20,250 nucleotides of DNA from a bacterium (GTDB taxonomy: Bacteria > Chlamydiota > Chlamydiia > Chlamydiales > SM23-39): NCBI GenBank assembly GCA_021818045.1, contig JAKAFF010000005.1:1-20250 (forward strand). The letters are read 5' to 3'. Position numbers and translations under genes: made by a program. The notes below the pieces were generated by a model. It made no database searches and was not told where the DNA came from. It saw only the letters and a program-made list of their open reading frames with translations. This document shows, one piece after another, positions 13,957 through 20,250 of the stretch (position 1 is the first letter of the stretch; the number at the start of each line of letters is the position of its first letter).

Positions 13957-14805
13957 TTATTTTTGATCATTATACCCGCGGAGTGTATTTTGCAAAAGCA
14001 TGGCAATGGTCATGGGGCCGATGCCTCCAGGTACAGGGGTGATATGCCCGGCAACTTCAGATACCGACTCAAAGTCCACATCTCCGATCAGTCTGCCATC
14101 GGGTAGCCGGTTGATGCCGACATCGATGACGGTTGCGCCGGGCTGGATCATCTCTTTTTTAATAAAATGGGGTCTTCCGATGGCTGCAACGAGAATGTCC
14201 GCAGAGCGGGTCAAAACGGCTAAATTCTTGGTTTGACTATGGGCAATGGTGACGGTAGCATTGCAGTGTCTTTTTTTTTGCATGAGTATGGCAGCAAGTG
14301 GTTTGCCGACGATGTTGCTGCGGCCGATGATGACCACGTGCTGGCCCTCGATGGGGATGGAGCTTTTTTGTAAAAGGACGTGAATTCCAAGCGGCGTGCA
14401 GGGTAAAAATGCTCCCTCTTCTCCCAAGAGCATTTTGCCTACATTAATAGGGTGGAATCCGTCGACGTCTTTGTTTGGATCGATGGCAGCAGTGATTTGA
14501 CTTTCATCGAGATGAGGGGGGAGGGGAAGTTGCACTAAGATGGCATCGATAGAGGGGTTTTGATTGAGCTTCTCGATTTCGTAGATCACGTCAGAGAGGG
14601 CAATAGACGCGGGAAGTTCGATCACTAGAGATTGGATGCCAACTAAAGCGCAGGCTTTTTTCTTCGAGCGCACATAGGCCTGGGAGGCGGGATTGTGCCC
14701 CACTAACACGACGGCCAAACCTGGTTTGCGTCCTGTGATCTGGTGAACCTGACCTGCAATTTCTGCCTGAATTTCTTGGGCGATTGCTTTGCCATTGAGG
14801 AGCAT
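13957..14805 (-). CDS. folD: FolD methylenetetrahydrofolate dehydrogenase/cyclohydrolase
   Basis: A 282-residue bifunctional cytosolic enzyme that oxidises 5,10-methylene-THF to methenyl-THF and hydrolyses that to 10-formyl-THF, feeding purine and formyl-Met synthesis. Catalytic YVRSK (Y44, K48), QLPLP, NKDVDGFHPINVGK, PCTPLG, the dinucleotide-binding GRSNIVGKP and the closing PVPGGIGPMT are all intact. Length is usual for the family. The ATG at 14805 follows the stop of the inositol-monophosphatase-family gene by two bases and AAGGGG lies upstream. It is the last gene of the minus-strand run and converges with the 13191 gene. Confidence 0.96.
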   Translation of the reverse strand: MLLNGKAIAQEIQAEIAGQVHQITGRKPGLAVVLVGHNPASQAYVRSKKKACALVGIQSLVIELPASIALSDVIYEIEKLNQNPSIDAILVQLPLPPHLDESQITAAIDPNKDVDGFHPINVGKMLLGEEGAFLPCTPLGIHVLLQKSSIPIEGQHVVIIGRSNIVGKPLAAILMQKKRHCNATVTIAHSQTKNLAVLTRSADILVAAIGRPHFIKKEMIQPGATVIDVGINRLPDGRLIGDVDFESVSEVAGHITPVPGGIGPMTIAMLLQNTLRGYNDQK

Positions 14806-14807
14806 GG

Positions 14808-15623
14808 CTATACCCCTTTTAAGTGGCTGGACAGAGCTTCATGAATGCGGCCATTTGTTGCAAGAATGGGTTTGTGTGCATGGATGTCACAAGGGGAGCC
14901 ATCCCATTGGGTGACTTTTCCCCCCGCCTCTTCTACGAGCAATTTGCCTGCGGCCATATCCCAAGGGGATAGGTTGACTTCGAAAAATCCGACGAATCGG
15001 CCTGCTGCGGTATACGCTAAGTCAATCGCTGCGGATCCTAGGCGCCGGATGGGGATGCCTTGTTTTAGGATCTCCACGAAATGGTCAATGCAATGGAAGG
15101 GGTTGGTTGCGATATCATAGGGGAAGCCAGTGGCTAAGATGGCTTGGTTGAGGCTGTGCACTTCAGATACGCACAAGGGTTTTCCGTTGAGAAAAGCCCC
15201 TTTTCCGATCTCTGCTACAAAAAGTTCGTGTGTGATGGGTTGGTAGACGACGCCGCTGATTACTTTCCCCTGAGATTGGGCAGCAATGCTTACGGAAAAA
15301 ACGGGGATTTGGTGTGCAAAATTGACTGTGCCGTCAAGGGGATCGATGATCCAGAGAATATCGGCATGAGGCTCTCCGCTTTGGCCGCTTTCTTCTGCTA
15401 TAAAGGTAGAGGAGGGGATGTGGATTTTTAGAAAATCGATGATCGTTTTTTCGCATCGGTGATCGTATTCAGTGACGAGGTTGTGTCTTCCTTCTTTAGA
15501 GGAGATCGCAAAGTGGGTGCCAAACCCTTCTCGAAGCAGCTCGCCTGCTTGCAATGCAGCTTCGATGGCGATCAGCGTTAAGTGGGAGAGAGATTCTTTT
15601 TTTTCAGCCAAAATACAACCCAT
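14808..15623 (-). CDS. suhB: Inositol-monophosphatase family phosphatase (SuhB-like)
   Basis: A 271-residue Mg2+-dependent, Li+-sensitive-type sugar phosphatase. The metal and catalytic motifs are present: EES at about 77-79, IDPLDGTVNF at about 93-102 and SPWDMAAG at about 219-226. Bacterial SuhB also acts in rRNA transcription and ribosome assembly; sequence alone does not say whether this copy does that or dephosphorylates inositol phosphate or another sugar phosphate. I chose the ATG at 15623, overlapping the end of the MreD-like gene by 46 bases; the upstream extension is low-complexity cysteine-rich translation of that gene. No strong ribosome binding site is seen, so coupling to the upstream gene is likely. 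A TTG at 15611 is an alternative start. Confidence 0.9.
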   Translation of the reverse strand: MGCILAEKKESLSHLTLIAIEAALQAGELLREGFGTHFAISSKEGRHNLVTEYDHRCEKTIIDFLKIHIPSSTFIAEESGQSGEPHADILWIIDPLDGTVNFAHQIPVFSVSIAAQSQGKVISGVVYQPITHELFVAEIGKGAFLNGKPLCVSEVHSLNQAILATGFPYDIATNPFHCIDHFVEILKQGIPIRRLGSAAIDLAYTAAGRFVGFFEVNLSPWDMAAGKLLVEEAGGKVTQWDGSPCDIHAHKPILATNGRIHEALSSHLKGV

Positions 15624-16093
15624 AACTGCCGCAAGGCTGCAAACATTGCAAGCGGTGCAGCAAACCAAACAAATGTATACAGCATGTCGATAATCGGCAT
15701 CCCGACCAGATCGACAAGTACCCATTTTCCTTCAAAAGGGACTCTTCTGTCAAAAAGAAAAAGGAGAGATAGTTGTAAAATTGTGGAGATCAGGGAGACG
15801 ACGCCTCCAAGTAGACTGAGGTGTAGTGTCGCATCGTGGAAAAAGTGCTTGCTAATAGGCCACAAGAGGACAGAACAAAGCGTATAGTTGAGGGCATGTA
15901 GTCCCATGGGATCTTCGGATAATAGATCGATGATTGCCCCAGAGCTTGCACAAAGCCAAAGGGCGCGAATGTGCGAATGTTTTAATGTGGTCCAAGCGAT
16001 GAAGGGGGCGAATGCCAAAATGGCCATTTTGGGCACTAAGATGCATTGTAAAATGAGAGCGGTGAGAGATAAAAGAAAAGCAAATACAGTCAC
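15578..16093 (-). CDS. MreD-like rod-shape membrane protein, putative
   Basis: A 171-residue protein with about five membrane segments (FAFLLSLTALILQCILV, ILAFAPFIAW, the region around 45-60, LSLLGGVVSLISTILQLSLLFLF and a C-terminal FVWFAAPLAMFAAL). The segment GAIIDLLSEDPMGLHALNYTL resembles the conserved DxxSxxPxGxxxLxY block of MreD, a partner of MreB and MreC in lateral cell-wall synthesis. Size and topology fit MreD, but the similarity is limited to this block. The GTG start at 16093 overlaps the galE stop by four bases (GTGA). Chlamydiae make a transient peptidoglycan ring with MreB, so an MreD would make sense. An unrelated membrane protein remains possible. Confidence 0.55.
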   Translation of the reverse strand: MTVFAFLLSLTALILQCILVPKMAILAFAPFIAWTTLKHSHIRALWLCASSGAIIDLLSEDPMGLHALNYTLCSVLLWPISKHFFHDATLHLSLLGGVVSLISTILQLSLLFLFDRRVPFEGKWVLVDLVGMPIIDMLYTFVWFAAPLAMFAALRQLWVVFWLKKKNLSPT

Positions 16094-17115
16094 CGTTTGA
16101 TCCCATCAGGCATAAGAGCGCGGCAAACCAACTGGGCATTTTCCAATAGCAGTTGATGCCATTTCCAAGCCGATTCAATGAGTTGCGGCAGTTGCGATAC
16201 TTTGGGGCTCCATCCAAGCAGCTCTTTGGCTTTGGTGTTGTCGGCAGTCAAAATGCCAGGTTCGCCTAAGCGGCGGCTTTCTAGGCGCACGGGAATAGTT
16301 TTACCGCAAAACTGTTGTAGTGCATCGATGATCTCCAATACGGAGTAGCCTGTTCCTGTCCCCAAATTGATGGCAGCACTTTTTGCATATTTTAAGGCTG
16401 CGACGTGCGCATCGGCCAAATCTTGCACGTGGATATAATCGCGCACTGCACTCCCATCTCTGGAATCGAAATCGGTGCCGTAGACTACGATCTCATTTCT
16501 GATGTTTAAAGCTGCTTGGATCGCAATGGGAATGAGGTGCGTTTCAGGTGTGTGGTTTTCTCCAATTTGCGTTTCTAAATCGGCGCCGGCTGCATTAAAA
16601 TAGCGCAATATCACGGCATTCAAACCGTATGCCGCTTCAAAATCGGAGATGATTTGCTCTACCATGAGTTTCGATCTGCCGTAAGGGTTGATCGGCAATT
16701 GCGGATGCGCTTCGGTGATGGGGGTGAACTGAGGATGACCATAAGTTGCGCATGAACTCGAAAAGACGAGATGCATAACGCCGCACTCGCGCATGACCTC
16801 CAAAAGAGATAAGGTATTTGCCACATTATTGCGGTAGTATTTTCCTGGGTCATTCATCGATTCAATGACAATGGCATTCGCAGCAAAATGGATAACAGCT
16901 TTAGGCTTAAAGGTCTCAAAGGTCTCTTTGAGTTTTGCTTTATCGCTGAGATCTCCTTCGACGAACGGCCCCCACTTTACTGCGTAAGCATGGCCTGTTG
17001 ATAAATTGTCATAGACGACGGGCAAATACCCCGCCTGAGATAAGGCTTTGCAGGTGTGGCTTCCAATATACCCTGCACCGCCTGTTACAAGAATTGCATC
17101 GCCCATATATCTCAT
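16090..17115 (-). CDS. galE: UDP-glucose 4-epimerase
   Basis: A 341-residue short-chain dehydrogenase-fold enzyme that interconverts UDP-glucose and UDP-galactose using bound NAD+. The NAD-binding VTGGAGYIGSH, the FAANAIVIESM segment, catalytic SSSCATYG and YGRSK (Tyr/Lys pair), LRYFNAAGAD and RDYIHVQDLADAH are in place. Of three possible starts (TTG 17124, ATG 17115, ATG 17106) I chose ATG 17115, with AGG nine bases upstream; 17106 is almost as likely. It lies 24 bases after the prenyltransferase gene and overlaps the MreD-like gene by four. With the UDP-glucose dehydrogenase it can supply galactose and glucuronate donors for a surface glycan or lipid A sugar. A UDP-glucuronate or GlcNAc epimerase specificity cannot be excluded. 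Confidence 0.92.
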   Translation of the reverse strand: MRYMGDAILVTGGAGYIGSHTCKALSQAGYLPVVYDNLSTGHAYAVKWGPFVEGDLSDKAKLKETFETFKPKAVIHFAANAIVIESMNDPGKYYRNNVANTLSLLEVMRECGVMHLVFSSSCATYGHPQFTPITEAHPQLPINPYGRSKLMVEQIISDFEAAYGLNAVILRYFNAAGADLETQIGENHTPETHLIPIAIQAALNIRNEIVVYGTDFDSRDGSAVRDYIHVQDLADAHVAALKYAKSAAINLGTGTGYSVLEIIDALQQFCGKTIPVRLESRRLGEPGILTADNTKAKELLGWSPKVSQLPQLIESAWKWHQLLLENAQLVCRALMPDGIKR

Positions 17116-17139
17116 TAGATACAACCTGGAGCTGTTTTG

Positions 17140-17931
17140 TCAATCGAGAATTTGGCCAATGAGTGTAAAAAGGGGGCTGTTTTGCAACCGCAGATTGTGC
17201 ATGCAGCGATGGATGGATTGTTGCAGTTGAAAGAGGGTCTCTTTCGCTTTTGTTGTCCCAAGCAGCGAGACGGCAGTGGCTTTGGGCGTATTTTCTTGGG
17301 TCGCATCTTCTAGATCATCGCGGATTTGGTAATAAAGGCCGATGCTTGCGCCCAAATCGACAAATGCATCGATGTGCTTGCCCGCGATAATGCGGCCAAA
17401 TTCCAAGGCAGCTGTCAATAATGCGCCTGTTTTATGGATGTGCATCTTTTGCAATGTCGCCTCGTCGAGCGGTTTTTCTTTAGACTCAAGATCGGTCACC
17501 TGGCCGCTGATCAGGCCCGGAGCTCCAGCGTATCGAGCTAAGCTTTCGACAAGAGCTAGTTTTTGCTCGGCAGAAAGGGCTTCTGCTGCAACAATGACCT
17601 GAAAAGCATATGTGAGGAGATAATCTCCGGTTAAAGTCGCAATGTCCTCTCCATATACTTTGTGTAGGGTGGGTTTGCCGCGCCGCAAGTCATCGTCATC
17701 CATGCAAGGAAGGTCATCGTGAATCAAAGAGTAAGTATGCACCATTTCTAAGGCGCACGCGGGATCAAGGGCCAATTTAGGATCTGCGCCCAAAGACTCA
17801 GTGGTTGCCAAAACGAGTCGAGGCCGGATCCTTTTGCCAGGGGAAAGTAAGGAGTAGCGCGCCGCCTTAAAGATCGTTTCATCTTGATAGGGGACAAGCT
17901 CCTGAAGGCGTTTTTCAATCCACTCGATCAT
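17140..17931 (-). CDS. ispA: Short-chain trans-prenyltransferase (farnesyl diphosphate synthase type)
   Basis: A 263-residue polyprenyl synthetase that condenses isopentenyl diphosphate with allylic diphosphates. Both aspartate-rich motifs are complete: DDLPCMD at 72-78 and DDLED at 205-209, with GKRIRPRLVLA near the N-terminus and KTGALLTAA before the second motif. The YSLIHDD context matches bacterial farnesyl-type enzymes, though a geranylgeranyl product is possible. The length is a little short of the usual 290-300. It overlaps the end of the UDP-glucose dehydrogenase gene by 17 bases. The products feed undecaprenyl phosphate and quinone side chains, which suits the envelope theme of its neighbours. 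Confidence 0.9.
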   Translation of the reverse strand: MIEWIEKRLQELVPYQDETIFKAARYSLLSPGKRIRPRLVLATTESLGADPKLALDPACALEMVHTYSLIHDDLPCMDDDDLRRGKPTLHKVYGEDIATLTGDYLLTYAFQVIVAAEALSAEQKLALVESLARYAGAPGLISGQVTDLESKEKPLDEATLQKMHIHKTGALLTAALEFGRIIAGKHIDAFVDLGASIGLYYQIRDDLEDATQENTPKATAVSLLGTTKAKETLFQLQQSIHRCMHNLRLQNSPLFTLIGQILD

Positions 17932-19252
17932 GTGTCATGTCTGGGGCTCCAATGGACATATAATCGAATCCTTTGGTTTGCATTTTAATAGGATCATATT
18001 GGTTTCTGCCATCGAAAAAAGCAAGCTTGCGCATATTTTTAATGATTGGCTTAAAATCGACCAAACGAAATTGTTTCCATTCAGTCAGGAGTGCAATGGC
18101 ATCAGCGTCAGAGGCGGCCTCGCATTCATCGCGGCACCAGGTGAGGTTGTCGCTGGCCCCAAGCATTTTTTGCGCATTGGGCATGGCAACAGGATCAAAG
18201 AGTCTCAAGGTGGCTCCTTCTTGCAGCAGGTCGTGTATGAAATTTAAGGCGGGGGCTTCTCGTATGTCATCGGTATCTGGTTTAAAGGCAAGTCCCCATA
18301 CGGCAATTGTTTTTCCTTTTAGTCCTCCGCGCTTGGCAAAATAGCTTTTAATTTGTCGAGACAGCACCGTTTTTTGCCTTGTATTTACCTCATGCGTTGC
18401 TTGCAGCAAGAGGGGGTCGACACCCGCTTTTTTTGCTACAGCGATGAGGGCTTTGATATCTTTTGGAAAACAAGAACCTCCGTAACCCACTCCTGGATAG
18501 AGAAAGCTATAGCCGATCCGCGAATCGGAGCCGATCCCTTCGCGTACCTTATTCACATTGGCTCCCACCTGTTTGCAAATCGCTGCGATCTCGTTCATGA
18601 AAGAGATGCGCGTGGCAAGCATTGCATTGGCTGCGTATTTCGTCATTTCTGCAGAAAGCGTATCCATGACCAAAATGCGATCGTGATCCAAGGTGAAAGC
18701 GGAATAGATCTCTTTCAATACATCGGCAGCTTTGGCAGAATCGGCGCCGATGATGATGCGATCGGGTTTTAAGCAGTCTTGGACAGCTGCTCCTTCTTTC
18801 AAAAACTCAGGGTTAGAAACTACATCGAAGGCAGCTGTAGTATGAGACCTAATGATACTTGCCACTTGATGAGCTGTTCCCACAGGCACAGTAGATTTGT
18901 TCACGATCACTCGATAATCTGGCATGTAGCTCGCAATGGATGCGGCCGCTTTTTCGACAAAGCTCGTATCGCAAGAGCCATCATCGCGAGAGGGCGTTGG
19001 GACCGCGATAAAACACACGGGGCACGAAGTTACGGCCTCTTCATAATGCGTGGTGAAAAAGAGTCTGTGTTGTTGCACATTGCGCCGCACTAACTCCTCG
19101 AGTCCAGGTTCATAGATAGGGAGAATGCCTTGTTGCAGATTGGCGATTTTTTTTTCATCAATATCCAGGCAAACGACCGTATGACCCATTTCAGCAAAAC
19201 AAGTGCCTGTAACAAGTCCGACATAGCCGGTTCCGACGATTAAAATTCGCAT
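17915..19252 (-). CDS. ugd: UDP-glucose 6-dehydrogenase
   Basis: A 445-residue NAD+-dependent enzyme that oxidises UDP-glucose twice to UDP-glucuronate. The N-terminal MRILIVGTGYVGL Rossmann motif, FIAVPTPSRDDGSCD, KSTVPVGT, SNPEFLKEGAAVQD, the catalytic-cysteine block GYGGSCFPKD (Cys about 261) and the C-terminal GLAFKPDTDDIREAPA are intact. I chose the ATG at 19252 since GGAG lies six bases upstream; ATGs at 19258 and 19264 overlap that site. It lies 50 bases after the FkbM-like gene and overlaps the prenyltransferase gene by 17. UDP-glucuronate points to an acidic surface polysaccharide or precursor to UDP-pentose sugars, but no glycosyltransferase is in this window to confirm it. Confidence 0.95.
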   Translation of the reverse strand: MRILIVGTGYVGLVTGTCFAEMGHTVVCLDIDEKKIANLQQGILPIYEPGLEELVRRNVQQHRLFFTTHYEEAVTSCPVCFIAVPTPSRDDGSCDTSFVEKAAASIASYMPDYRVIVNKSTVPVGTAHQVASIIRSHTTAAFDVVSNPEFLKEGAAVQDCLKPDRIIIGADSAKAADVLKEIYSAFTLDHDRILVMDTLSAEMTKYAANAMLATRISFMNEIAAICKQVGANVNKVREGIGSDSRIGYSFLYPGVGYGGSCFPKDIKALIAVAKKAGVDPLLLQATHEVNTRQKTVLSRQIKSYFAKRGGLKGKTIAVWGLAFKPDTDDIREAPALNFIHDLLQEGATLRLFDPVAMPNAQKMLGASDNLTWCRDECEAASDADAIALLTEWKQFRLVDFKPIIKNMRKLAFFDGRNQYDPIKMQTKGFDYMSIGAPDMTHDRVD

Positions 19253-19302
19253 AGACATCTCCATTGGACACGTTCGGTATAGCAAAAAGCTGTATTTCTG
19301 TA

Positions 19303-20055
19303 CTAGATTTGTCTTTGGTTTGTGTATAATACATCTCCAAACAATCCGTTCGGATCCAGGGCGTCGGAAGCTCTTTTGAATCCAACATCAAGCAAAAATC
19401 GATCCACATCGTGATAAAGCACTTCTCCTGAATAGATAGGATGTGTCTCTAACTCAACGATAATGTACTTTACTTTAGTGATTTGGTCTCCAAGACTGTG
19501 CAGAACCTGATAGGCTGCGCCCTGCACGTCTATGCACAATAAATCAATGGTTTCAATGCCGTTGACGTGCAAAAAATCATCTAATCTGATCGTCGGAACA
19601 ATGATTTTTTCCTGAACCAATCCCTCTTCGAGAATGTCAGGATAATTTCTTGCATGGGGGTTAAACTCAAAAAAAGAAGAGGCTCCTATATTCCCGTCCA
19701 TAACACGATAAAAAGCGACCTGTCCTGTTTGATCCCAAACACCGTAAGGCACTAGCGTGATATTTGGATTCAAACCAATATTTTTCCTGCAACATTCAAG
19801 TGCTGCTGGATTGCATTCAAAAGCAAAAACATGGCAACGGAATACATCGCTCAATTCTATAGCATCCTTGGCATCTCTGCTCCCTATTTCAAATATTGTG
19901 TGTATGTGCTTCTTATTTAGTTTGTTCATATATCCAAGATAACTCCCTTCTCCCTTTATTGCGTGATGAGGGTGTGGCTGATATTTTGGATAGGCAGCAT
20001 GTGCCGAAGCAAAGCTCAAAGCGATCGCTAAGCATTTATGAATAAACTGTTTCAT
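19303..20055 (-). CDS. FkbM-family methyltransferase with signal peptide
   Basis: A 250-residue protein with an apparent SAM-dependent methyltransferase fold of FkbM type: FEIGSRDAKDAIELSD (motif I region), HVFAFECNPAALECC (acidic loop after beta 2), NITLVPYGVWDQTGQVAFY, and the family-type ETIDLLCIDVQGAAYQVLHSLG with VKYIIVELE. FkbM proteins O-methylate sugars, antibiotics or glycan ends. The odd part is the N-terminus: MKQFIHKCLAIALSFASAHA is a textbook signal peptide, so the protein would leave the cytoplasm, where SAM is made. The ATG at 20055 has GGAG eight bases upstream; the upstream open frame adds no convincing sequence. It heads the minus-strand run with ugd. Substrate unknown. Confidence 0.8.
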   Translation of the reverse strand: MKQFIHKCLAIALSFASAHAAYPKYQPHPHHAIKGEGSYLGYMNKLNKKHIHTIFEIGSRDAKDAIELSDVFRCHVFAFECNPAALECCRKNIGLNPNITLVPYGVWDQTGQVAFYRVMDGNIGASSFFEFNPHARNYPDILEEGLVQEKIIVPTIRLDDFLHVNGIETIDLLCIDVQGAAYQVLHSLGDQITKVKYIIVELETHPIYSGEVLYHDVDRFLLDVGFKRASDALDPNGLFGDVLYTNQRQI

Positions 20056-20124
20056 AACTGTGTCTCCGTTAAACAAAGACCATGCTATAGAAGTGGTGCA
20101 AAATAAACAATGAGCTATACACAA

Positions 20125-20154
20125 ATGAGTTCAAAAGTTGGATTTTCGGCTGCG
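20125..20154 (+). repeat. 30-bp dispersed repeat, copy 2
   Basis: Matches 13134-13163 on the opposite strand at 29 of 30 bases. Viewed from the fkbM-like gene on the minus strand it ends 69 bases before the start codon, so both copies lie upstream of a gene in the same relative orientation. Confidence 0.75.
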
Positions 20155-20167
20155 CCAAAGCGGCGCA
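20151..20167. repeat. Short GC-rich hairpin
   Basis: TGCGCC and GGCGCA form a six-base stem around AAAGC, overlapping the end of the 30-bp repeat. There is no U-run on either strand, so it is not a standard terminator. Confidence 0.55.
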
Positions 20168-20172
20168 ATTTA

Positions 20173-20221
20173 CCTATCGTAAGTGACCCTATATTTTTAA
20201 TATTGGGTCACTTACGATAGG
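20173..20221. repeat. Long palindrome with perfect 17-bp arms
   Basis: The left arm (20173-20189) is CCTATCGTAAGTGACCC and the right arm (20205-20221) is its exact reverse complement, with a 15-base AT-rich centre. After one mismatch the centre pairs for five more bases around a TTT loop, giving an almost continuous stem. Outside the arms AATT at 20167-20170 can pair with AATT at 20224-20227. It could be two abutting insertion-sequence ends, a miniature element, a bidirectional terminator without U-tract or an operator. Confidence 0.8.
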
Positions 20222-20250
20222 CGAATTCCACCAGCTTTCGCGTTGCCCAA

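Larger units (their letters stand above)
20056..20250. other. Right-edge region upstream of the fkbM-like gene
   Basis: Besides copy 2 of the 30-bp repeat, a short hairpin and the long palindrome, this region holds a 31-codon open frame from ATG 20125 that reads through all of them to TAG 20220. I do not regard it as a gene: it has no ribosome binding site and encodes both arms of the palindrome. No promoter with good -35 and -10 boxes is seen for the fkbM-like gene. Confidence 0.5.

Noticed and set aside
15624..15725. Extended SuhB-like start at 15725
   Set aside because: The added residues are cysteine-rich out-of-frame translation of the MreD-like gene and lack family similarity.
20125..20220. 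31-codon open frame through the repeat and palindrome
   Set aside because: No ribosome binding site is present and most codons are palindrome sequence, so coding is unlikely.
1..20250. CRISPR array, tRNA, rRNA or complete prophage
   Set aside because: No regularly spaced repeats, no tRNA cloverleaf-type sequence in the short intergenic gaps, and no phage structural or integrase genes were seen.

Overview
The window looks like core chromosome from an environmental chlamydia (order Parachlamydiales or a relative); I cannot fix the species. The signs are a holC / two tiny basic-protein genes / ybeY / CBS-transporter cluster, one of the tiny proteins matching the small basic protein family shared by Chlamydiae and Verrucomicrobia. 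Other chlamydia-type features are an LptD-type outer-membrane protein, tandem DUF502 membrane proteins and lineage-specific hypothetical proteins. No rRNA, tRNA, CRISPR array, complete insertion sequence or complete prophage was seen.

Layout. Positions 1-530 are mobile-element debris: an open frame that seems to join the start of an IS256-type transposase to the end of an IS630-type transposase, back to back with the 3' remnant of a GxxExxxY-family gene. Positions 664-4478 (minus) hold an envelope pair, an exported HEAT-repeat protein followed by an LptD-like protein. A divergent proline-rich hypothetical membrane protein lies at 4555-5115 (plus).

Positions 5112-13028 (minus) form one tightly packed cluster, in transcription order: rnr (RNase R), two DUF502 paralogues, holC, two small basic-protein genes of 55 and 52 codons, ybeY, a CorC/HlyC-type CBS protein and a DUF3604 protein. 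Ribosome and RNA maturation (RNase R, YbeY, probably the small basic proteins) dominates it. A lone plus-strand gene at 13191-13931 encodes a six-segment hydrophobic protein of unknown function, faintly reminiscent of mitochondrial carriers.

Positions 13957-20055 (minus) hold a second run: an exported FkbM-like methyltransferase, UDP-glucose dehydrogenase, a farnesyl-diphosphate-synthase-type prenyltransferase, UDP-glucose 4-epimerase, an MreD-like membrane protein, an inositol-monophosphatase-family enzyme and FolD. UDP-glucuronate and UDP-galactose supply next to prenyl-diphosphate synthesis and an MreD-like protein suggests an envelope or surface-glycan theme; this is inference.

The least explained features are a 30-bp near-identical element upstream of both the 13191 gene and the fkbM-like gene, a long palindrome at the right edge, the plus-strand six-segment protein, and the signal peptide on a SAM-dependent methyltransferase fold.
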